The position numbers and the translations under genes were made by a program. A stretch of 64,000 nt of DNA from BP-133 sp040756995 (lineage in GTDB: Bacteria; Actinomycetota; Acidimicrobiia; IMCC26256; BP-133), in NCBI GenBank assembly GCA_040756995.1, contig JBFLYK010000036.1, positions 10,787 to 74,786 on the forward strand, given 5' to 3'. The notes under the pieces are model-generated. The model worked only from the letters and a program-made list of their open reading frames with translations. It was not told where the DNA came from and made no database searches. Shown here piece by piece: positions 58,448 through 64,000 of the stretch. Position 1 is the first letter of the stretch; every line of letters starts with the position of its first letter.

Positions 58448-60003
58448 ACGTCGGTGAGGTGCTGACCAACACCGCCCGCAGCTACGCCGACCGGATCGGG
58501 TTCATCTGGGACGGGCGGGAGCGCACCTACGGCGAGTCCAACGCCCGGGCCGACGCCCTCGCCCACGCCCTGGCCGACCTTGGAGTCGGGCGGGGCGACC
58601 GTGTCGCACTGTCGCTCTACAACGGGCCCGAGATCATGGAGGCGATGTTCGCCGCCTGGAAGCTCGGGGCGGCCGTCGTGCCCCTCAACGCCCGCTTCAC
58701 CGCCGACGAGGTCGAGTACCACGTCAACGATCCCCGGGCCGAGGCCATCATCGTCGGCCCGGAGAACGCCGAACTCGTCCTCTCGATGCGCGATCGCCTG
58801 CCGACGGTCGACCACGTCATCGAAGCGGGGAACAAGGCGCTCGGGGGCCTGGCCCTCGAGGACCTCGTCGAAGCCTTCTCCGGCAAGGAGTTTCCCGCCG
58901 TCGACGTCGAACCGGACGAGCTCGCCTGGCTGGCCTACACCTCCGGCACCACCGGCCGCCCCAAGGGCGCCATGCTCACCCACGAGGTGCTCGTCTTCGA
59001 GTCGCTGGCCGCGCTGGCCGACTCCATGCGGCTCGAGGTCGAGGACGTCGGCATGCACGCCGCCCCCCTCACCCACGGATCGGGCCACAACGCCCTGGTG
59101 TTCACCATGAAGGGCTGCAGCCAGGTCATCCACTCGCCGTCGGGCTTCGACGTCGAGCTGTTCCTGGAGCAGGTGCCCAAGTACGGCGTCAACGCGCTGT
59201 TCATGGTGCCGACGATGATCAAGATGGTGATCGACCATCCCCGGGCGGCCGAGACCGACCTCTCCAGCCTCCGCTGGGTCATCTACGGCGGCGCGCCGAT
59301 GTACGTGGAGGATCTCCGCAAGGCGCTGTCGCTGTTCGGCAACGTCTTCGTGCAGCTCTTCGGGCAGACGGAATCGCCCATGACGGGCACGATTCTGCGG
59401 GCCCAGGAGCACGTGCTGGACGGGCCGCTGGCCCGCCGGCTGGGTTCCTGCGGCCGGCCCCGGGCCGGCGTCCAGATCCGCATCGTCGACGAGAAGGACC
59501 GGCCGCTCCCGCCCGGCGAGACCGGCGAGATCTGCATCCGGGGCGGCTCGGTGATGAAGGGCTACTGGGAACGGCCCGACGAGACCGCCGAGACGCTGCG
59601 GGGCGGGTGGCTCCACACCGGCGACATCGGCCGGATGGACGAAGAGGGGTACGTCTACATCCTCGACCGCACCAAGGACATGGTGATCTCCGGCGGACTG
59701 AACATCTATCCCCGGGAGATCGAAGAGGTCCTCCTGACCCATCCGGCGGTGTCCGAGGCCTGCGTGTTCGGCGTTCCGGACGACAAGTGGGGCGAGGCGC
59801 TCAAGGCGCACATCGTGGTGGCCGACGGCGACGCGCCGTCGGAGGCCGACATCATCCGTTTCGTCGGGGAGCGCCTGGCTCCCTACAAGAAGCCGAAGTC
59901 GGTGGAGTTCGTCTCCGCCCTGCCCAAGACGACGTACGGCAAGCTCGACAAGCGGGCCGTGCGGGCGCCGTACTGGGCCGGGCAGGAGCGGATGGTCCGC
60001 TAG
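58444..60003 (+). CDS. Acyl-CoA synthetase (AMP-forming)
   Basis: 519 residues from ATG 58444 in an ATGA overlap. ANL family motifs: 'LAYTSGTTGRPKGAMLTH', 'FGQTESPMTGT', 'HTGDIGRMDEEGYVYILDR', 'MVISGGLNIYPREIEEVL' and the catalytic lysine region 'PKTTYGKLDKRAVR'. It activates a fatty or aromatic acid to its CoA ester. Third gene of the nitroreductase operon; it converges with the FbiC-like gene 18 nt away. Confidence 0.92.
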   Translation: MNVGEVLTNTARSYADRIGFIWDGRERTYGESNARADALAHALADLGVGRGDRVALSLYNGPEIMEAMFAAWKLGAAVVPLNARFTADEVEYHVNDPRAEAIIVGPENAELVLSMRDRLPTVDHVIEAGNKALGGLALEDLVEAFSGKEFPAVDVEPDELAWLAYTSGTTGRPKGAMLTHEVLVFESLAALADSMRLEVEDVGMHAAPLTHGSGHNALVFTMKGCSQVIHSPSGFDVELFLEQVPKYGVNALFMVPTMIKMVIDHPRAAETDLSSLRWVIYGGAPMYVEDLRKALSLFGNVFVQLFGQTESPMTGTILRAQEHVLDGPLARRLGSCGRPRAGVQIRIVDEKDRPLPPGETGEICIRGGSVMKGYWERPDETAETLRGGWLHTGDIGRMDEEGYVYILDRTKDMVISGGLNIYPREIEEVLLTHPAVSEACVFGVPDDKWGEALKAHIVVADGDAPSEADIIRFVGERLAPYKKPKSVEFVSALPKTTYGKLDKRAVRAPYWAGQERMVR

Positions 60004-60021
60004 TAGGTAGTTCGCCGGTGG

Positions 60022-62214
60022 TCACACCCGGCCGTAGAGGGTCGTCCGCTGCTCGAGCGGGCGACCCAGCGGCGCCACCAGCGTCCGGAACTCGTCCTCG
60101 GTGAGCTCCTGGCCGTGGCGGGCGCCGGCGGCCCGGGAGATGTTCTCTCCCATCAACGTGCCGCCGAGGTCGTTCACGCCGGCCTGCAGGACCTGCGCCA
60201 TTCCCGCCAGGCCGAGCTTGACCCACGAACCCTGGATGTTGTCGACCAGGCCGTGGTAGGCGATCCGGCCCACGGCGTGCAGCAGGAGCGCCTCCCGGAA
60301 CGTCGGCCCCCGCCGGGCCCGGCGCTCCAGGTAGATGGGGGCGGCCATGTGCACGAACGGGAGCGGCACGAATTCGGTGAAGCCGCCGGTCTCCGCCTGG
60401 AGCGCCCGGGTCCGCAGCAGATGACGGACCCAGTGGCGGGGCCGCTCGATCGTGCCGAACATGATCGTGATGTTGGAGCGGAGCCCCACCCGGTGGGCGG
60501 TCCGGTGCACCTCCAGCCATTCGTCGGTGGTGATCTTGTCGGGGCAGATGGCGGCCCGGATCTCGTCGTCGAGGATCTCGGCCGCCGTGCCGGGGAGACT
60601 GCCGAGGCCGGCGGCGTGGAGCCGCCGGAGGTACGACTCGAGCGGCTCCGTCAGCCGCCGCGCCCCCTCGAAGACCTCGAGGGCCGTGAAGCCGTGCACG
60701 TGCATGGCCGGCGCGGCGGCCTTCACCGCCTGGACCAGGTGGAGGTAGTACTCGCCGTCGAAGTCGGGGTGGATGCCGCCCTGGAGGCAGACCTCCGTGG
60801 CGCCGCGCCGGGCGGCGTCGACGACGCGCTCGACGACCTCCTCCAGCGTGAGCAGATAGGGCTTGCCCCGCAGGTTGAGCGACAGCGGCCCTTTGGAGAA
60901 GCCGCAGAACCGGCAGCGGTAGGTGCAGACGTTGGTGTAGTTGATGTTCCGGTTGCGGACGAACGTCACGACGTCGCCGACGGCGGCCCGTCGCAGGCCG
61001 TCGGCCGCTTCGCACACGGCGGCCACCTCCGGGCCCCGGGCGGCGAGCAGCGTCAACAGCTCTTCCTCGCCGGCGGTCTGGCCCAGGGCCAACCCGTCGA
61101 GGACTTCCCGCACGGCGCCGGTCGCCTCTGCCCGGGCAGGCAGCAGCGCCGGCGGTTCACCGTCGCCTCCGGAGTACCAGGCCGTCGAGCGGGGCCCGAT
61201 CGGTGTCACCTCGGCGCCGCTGCCCGGATTCGCCCGGGTGGCGAAGCGGTGGGGCAGCACGGCTCCCGGGTCGTCCCGGGCGAGACCGTCGGCGTCCGAC
61301 CGGTCGAGGACGGCGAAGTGCAGCGCGGGATCGATCCATTCCTCGGCGGCGCGGGCATAGGCCGCCCGCAGGCCGAGCCGGGGGATGAGAGCGAAGCCGC
61401 GCCCTTCGGTGATCCGGCGGACGGTCTCGACCTCGGCCGGCTCGAGGCCGCCCCAGTCGTCGATGCCGGCGTCGAGCGCGGCCTCGGATCCCGCCTGCAA
61501 CGACACCGTCTCAGGCAGGATCAGCCGGGCCAGGGCCACCGTCTCCCGCCACTCCCGTTGTTCGACCGCGGAGGATGGTGGCAGCACGACGACTTCCTGC
61601 AGGTGACCGTGGTCCTGGTGCAGTTCGGCCAGGCGGCGCAACGTCTCGACCCGGTCATCCCGGGATTCGCCGGCGCCGACCGGCAACCCGACGCTGAACG
61701 GAATCCGGAGCGCGCCGGCCGTCTCGATCGACCGGAACTGCCCGGTCAGATCGCCACCGAGGCCCCGCAGGACCAGGCCCTGGGCCGGGGCGACCGCCCG
61801 CAGGGCGCGCCGCTCGTCGGCCGTGACGACGCCGACGTCGGTGCGGGGCAACAGTCCCGTCTCGTCCAGGACCAGCTGGCACGCCGCCACGAGGTAGTCG
61901 ATGGTCGAGTCGTAGCCCCGCCGGGCGAGCCAATCGGCGGCTTCGGGATGGCGCAACTCCGGGTGGCTGTCGGCGGTGAAGACCGCTTCGTGGCAACCGG
62001 CTTCGGCGCCGCCCCAGGCGATCGCCAGGACCTGTTCAGGGTCCAGGAAGGCGTCGTCGCCCGGCCGGCGACAGGCTTGGGTGAGGGCGATGGTGATCCG
62101 CGGCGACCAGGTGATCCTCCGCCCGAAGGCGGCGTCCCGGACGGCGGCCGCTTCAACCATGAGCGCATCAAGGGACAGCACGCCCAGGTCGCGGGCCGCA
62201 GGGATGGTCGCCAT
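60022..62214 (-). CDS. FbiC-like F0 synthase with degenerate CofG half
   Basis: 730 residues from ATG 62214; upstream in-frame extension is non-homologous. The chain aligns along its full length to FbiC, the fused CofG-CofH radical SAM protein that makes the deazaflavin F0 of coenzyme F420. The CofH half is intact: 'NINYTNVCTYRCRFCGFSKG' holds C430, C434 and C437. In the CofG half the cluster motif is lost: where FbiC has C-x3-C-x2-C, this protein reads 'TQACRRPGDDAF' with only Cys48. The rest of the CofG barrel is preserved. It cannot do the full reaction in the usual way; it may be a paralogue with a changed role or use a second CofG. Confidence 0.85.
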   Translation of the reverse strand: MATIPAARDLGVLSLDALMVEAAAVRDAAFGRRITWSPRITIALTQACRRPGDDAFLDPEQVLAIAWGGAEAGCHEAVFTADSHPELRHPEAADWLARRGYDSTIDYLVAACQLVLDETGLLPRTDVGVVTADERRALRAVAPAQGLVLRGLGGDLTGQFRSIETAGALRIPFSVGLPVGAGESRDDRVETLRRLAELHQDHGHLQEVVVLPPSSAVEQREWRETVALARLILPETVSLQAGSEAALDAGIDDWGGLEPAEVETVRRITEGRGFALIPRLGLRAAYARAAEEWIDPALHFAVLDRSDADGLARDDPGAVLPHRFATRANPGSGAEVTPIGPRSTAWYSGGDGEPPALLPARAEATGAVREVLDGLALGQTAGEEELLTLLAARGPEVAAVCEAADGLRRAAVGDVVTFVRNRNINYTNVCTYRCRFCGFSKGPLSLNLRGKPYLLTLEEVVERVVDAARRGATEVCLQGGIHPDFDGEYYLHLVQAVKAAAPAMHVHGFTALEVFEGARRLTEPLESYLRRLHAAGLGSLPGTAAEILDDEIRAAICPDKITTDEWLEVHRTAHRVGLRSNITIMFGTIERPRHWVRHLLRTRALQAETGGFTEFVPLPFVHMAAPIYLERRARRGPTFREALLLHAVGRIAYHGLVDNIQGSWVKLGLAGMAQVLQAGVNDLGGTLMGENISRAAGARHGQELTEDEFRTLVAPLGRPLEQRTTLYGRV

Positions 62215-62256
62215 GCCCCCGATGCTCCGGAATCGGTCCCGGGTGGGCAAGGGACC

Positions 62257-62354
62257 ATGTTCCAACCCCGCAACGGAGCGGGCTGGAACATCGCACAACC
62301 CTTCCGTCCCCCCGATGCCGTAGAACAGGCAGCAGTCACTGGAGCATCGCACAA
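62257..62354. promoter_or_regulatory. Divergent promoter region with palindrome and direct repeats
   Basis: ATGTTCCA (62257-62264) and TGGAACAT (62284-62291) form a perfect inverted repeat with further pairing inside (CCCGC with GCGGG). CTGGAACATCGCACAA (62283-62298) recurs as CTGGAGCATCGCACAA at 62339-62354, 56 bp away. The region lies between the divergent FbiC-like gene and the PucR-type gene, so a regulator such as the latter may bind both copies. Confidence 0.55.
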
Positions 62355-62438
62355 GGGCCCGAGCGGCGAGCGCGTGACCTGCGGCGATGGTGGCCCTAGG
62401 ATGCCGAAACCTTTGTGCGGTCGGACACCTCCGGGGGG

Positions 62439-63638
62439 ATGGTGAGCCAGGTCAGAAGCCGGGGAGCCCGCAACGCCCTCGCCAGCCAACTGGAGCCGGT
62501 GGCCCAGCGGCTCGAAGCGCGCGCCGAGGAACTGGCCACCAAGCAGGTGCAGGCCATGCGGGCCAACTTCTCGACCTACCGCACCGACCGCACCGTTCCC
62601 GATGCACCGTTGATCGCCTCGGCGTTGCGCAACGTGCAGCGGGTCGTCACGACGTTGCGGGAAGGACGGGCTCCCACCCCGGAAGAGGTGCACGAAGCCT
62701 GGGTGGCCCGGGAACGCACCGAGCAGGGCGTTCCCTCCACGGAACAGATCACCGGCTACCGCTTCGTCCAGCGGCTGCTGGCCGACGCCGTGATCGAACA
62801 GGCCCAGACGCTCGGGCTGGACCCCAAGGTCATCACCCAGGCGGTCCGGCTGCTGTGGGAGATGACCGACGCCGTCACCGCCCGGCTGCTGGTCGTGCAG
62901 TACGAAGCCGAGCTGGAGATGGCCCGCTACGACGAGGTGCAACGCCTCGAGTTCCTGCGCGGTGTGCTGGCCGGCACGACGTCGCCGGCCGAGCTCCACA
63001 GCCGGGCCCCCGCCTACGGCCTGGTCTTCGACCATCCCTACTACGCCGTGCGGGCCCGGCCGGCCGACCCTCGCGACCGGGAGGCGCTGAAGCGGGCCAT
63101 CGAGGCCAGCGGGCGGCTCCACGGCCTGCCGGTGCTGGCCGGCGTGATCGAGGGGGAGGTGGCGGCGGTGACGCCGCAGCGGCCCGATCTGGGCGGTCTG
63201 GCGGCCACGGCCGGGCTCGGCGGCCCGGCGTCGCTGGAGGCGGTGGAGCACGCCTACCACAGCGCCAGCCGCATGCTGGCCGTCGCCCTCCAGTTCGGCG
63301 CCACCGGCGCCTACGGGCTCGACGACCTGTCCCTCAAGGTGGCCGTCGCCTCGGAGCCGGAGCTGGGTTCGCTGCTCATGCGCCAGTACCTCGATCCCCT
63401 TGCCGGAGAAGGGGAATTCGGCGAGCTGCTGGAGGAGACGCTGCGGGAGTACCTGGCCAACGGGCAGCGGATCCTGGAGACCTCCAAGCGGCTCGGGATC
63501 CACCCCAACACCCTGCGGTACCGCCTCGACCGCTTCGAGAAGCTGACCGGAGCCAGCCTCGACCAGCCCCGGGCCGTCGTCGAGGTGTGGTGGGCCCTGG
63601 AGTGCCGCACGATGGAGCGCCGGTCCCGCCAGCAGTAG
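62439..63638 (+). CDS. PucR/CdaR-type helix-turn-helix regulator
   Basis: 399 residues from ATG 62439; GTG 62442 and GTG 62415 are alternatives. The N-terminal part is helical ('RLLADAVIEQAQTLGLDP', then 'ARLLVVQYEAELEMARYD'), the middle is a GGDEF-like sensing domain, and the C-terminus has the PucR DNA-binding helix 'ANGQRILETSKRLGIHPNTL' followed by 'RYRLDRFEKLTG'. It is divergent from the FbiC-like gene and likely regulates it or the lipoprotein gene downstream. Confidence 0.82.
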   Translation: MVSQVRSRGARNALASQLEPVAQRLEARAEELATKQVQAMRANFSTYRTDRTVPDAPLIASALRNVQRVVTTLREGRAPTPEEVHEAWVARERTEQGVPSTEQITGYRFVQRLLADAVIEQAQTLGLDPKVITQAVRLLWEMTDAVTARLLVVQYEAELEMARYDEVQRLEFLRGVLAGTTSPAELHSRAPAYGLVFDHPYYAVRARPADPRDREALKRAIEASGRLHGLPVLAGVIEGEVAAVTPQRPDLGGLAATAGLGGPASLEAVEHAYHSASRMLAVALQFGATGAYGLDDLSLKVAVASEPELGSLLMRQYLDPLAGEGEFGELLEETLREYLANGQRILETSKRLGIHPNTLRYRLDRFEKLTGASLDQPRAVVEVWWALECRTMERRSRQQ

Positions 63639-63641
63639 CAC

Positions 63642-63660
63642 CTCCGGCCGGGTGCCGGAG
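63642..63660 (+). terminator. Hairpin after the PucR-type gene
   Basis: CTCCGGC (63642-63648) pairs perfectly with GCCGGAG (63654-63660) around five bases, starting 4 nt after the stop codon. No T-run follows, so it is at best a weak intrinsic terminator. Confidence 0.3.
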
Positions 63661-63674
63661 AGCATCGTGCGAAG
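63661..63674. promoter_or_regulatory. Third related site AGCATCGTGCGAAG
   Basis: Similar to the core (A/G)CATCGCACAA of the repeats at 62283 and 62339 (two transitions). It lies in front of the lipoprotein gene and could be bound by the same regulator. Confidence 0.3.
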
Positions 63675-63796
63675 CACCAACGGCCCCGGCGCCCCGGCTG
63701 GCGAAATGTCCGTAGACCGGTCCTCCCTCCCGATCGACGATGGGCCGAGCCTGGCGGTGAAGCGCAACCCGCCGGCCCCAGAGGGGGAGGATGCCA

Positions 63797-64000
63797 ATGA
63801 CCAGACGCACGAGCCGCACGCTGGTGGCCCTAGGGCTCGCCGGGTGCCTGACGCTCGCCGCCTGCGCGAGCGACGACCAGACCAGTTCGTCGGCCGGGGC
63901 ACCGGGCAACGGCCCGGCGGCGTCGGAAGCGGCCTCGCCGGCCGTCGACGCCCCCGCCGAGGCGCCCACCGGCGACACCGCCGCCGGAACGGACGCCGCC
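63797..64000 (+). CDS. Lipoprotein, N-terminal part (runs off the right edge)
   Basis: ATG 63797 lies six bases after GAGGGGGAGG; ATG 63791 is too close to it. The signal peptide 'TLVALGLAGCLTLAAC' ends in a lipobox with Cys23, followed by a Ser/Ala/Pro-rich linker that is still open at 64000. The layout is like the substrate-binding lipoprotein at 5754, so a transporter binding protein is likely, but no domain is visible yet. Confidence 0.8.
   Translation, partial: MTRRTSRTLVALGLAGCLTLAACASDDQTSSSAGAPGNGPAASEAASPAVDAPAEAPTGDTAAGTDAA

Noticed and set aside
60115..62445. 776-residue forward frame opposite the FbiC-like gene
   Set aside because: Same length as the real frame, low-complexity, no homology.
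1..64000. Search for tRNA, rRNA, CRISPR arrays and phage genes
   Set aside because: None was recognised by eye; the only mobile parts are the group II intron end and the IS110 element.

Overview
The window is one contiguous piece of a high-GC actinobacterial genome. The general style fits Actinomycetota, probably Acidimicrobiia or a relative: GTG and TTG starts, ATGA/GTGA gene overlaps, many TetR regulators, an FbiC-type coenzyme F420 protein, and a large secreted protein with repeated 'GYW...DGGIF' units. That placement is inference. No tRNA, rRNA or CRISPR array was seen.

Left edge (1-570): the 3' end of a group II intron, with the maturase C-terminus and RNA domains V and VI.

Region A (about 1.1-30 kb) is a large catabolic island. 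A forward operon at 1.2-5.7 kb holds an orphan PaaA-like di-iron oxygenase, hot-dog hydratases, an Ltp2-like thiolase, a DUF35 protein, a 51-residue protein and a Rieske ferredoxin. A second operon (5.75-13.9 kb) encodes a branched-chain-type ABC importer (lipoprotein, LivH, a LivM-LivG fusion, LivF), two membrane or surface accessory proteins, an SCP2 protein and a dehydrogenase. After a reverse TetR gene, a third operon (15-22.4 kb) holds an iron-sulfur flavin reductase, a zinc-ribbon peptide, a second PaaA-like oxygenase, RidA, a PaaK-like CoA ligase, two small paralogous proteins, an orphan molybdopterin hydroxylase large subunit and an amidohydrolase. A reverse operon (22.4-25.3 kb) encodes a soluble di-iron monooxygenase (hydroxylase alpha and beta, plus MmoB). 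A forward set (25.4-30 kb) has TetR, enoyl-CoA hydratase, acyl-CoA dehydrogenase and a fused E1 alpha-beta dehydrogenase. Four intergenic sites share the pattern ACTT-N10-AAGT and sit in front of these transcription units, so the island looks co-regulated. The substrate is unknown. An imported hydrophobic acid or ring compound, oxidised by monooxygenases and then degraded as a CoA thioester, would fit.

Region B (30-42.9 kb) is accessory and partly decayed: an SDR, a hydrolase-TetR-mini-zinc-protein operon with its operator, an efflux pump with its TetR, a 5'-truncated frameshifted ImmA/IrrE gene, a frameshifted remnant of a GAF/Fis-type activator, an IS110 transposase, and several unrecognised genes.

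Region C (42.9-64 kb) is more housekeeping-like: a 1,102-residue secreted repeat protein, a DUF5996 protein, a RecA-fold/XRE/cupin regulator, a DksA-like protein, DoxX, a SufR-like regulator, a DHPS paralogue, a flavin-Rieske fusion, MFS, a Tat-exported cholesterol-oxidase-like enzyme, a DtxR-type regulator, a nitroreductase/CoA-ligase operon, an FbiC homologue whose CofG half lacks its cluster motif, a divergent PucR-type regulator and the start of a lipoprotein gene that runs off the right edge.
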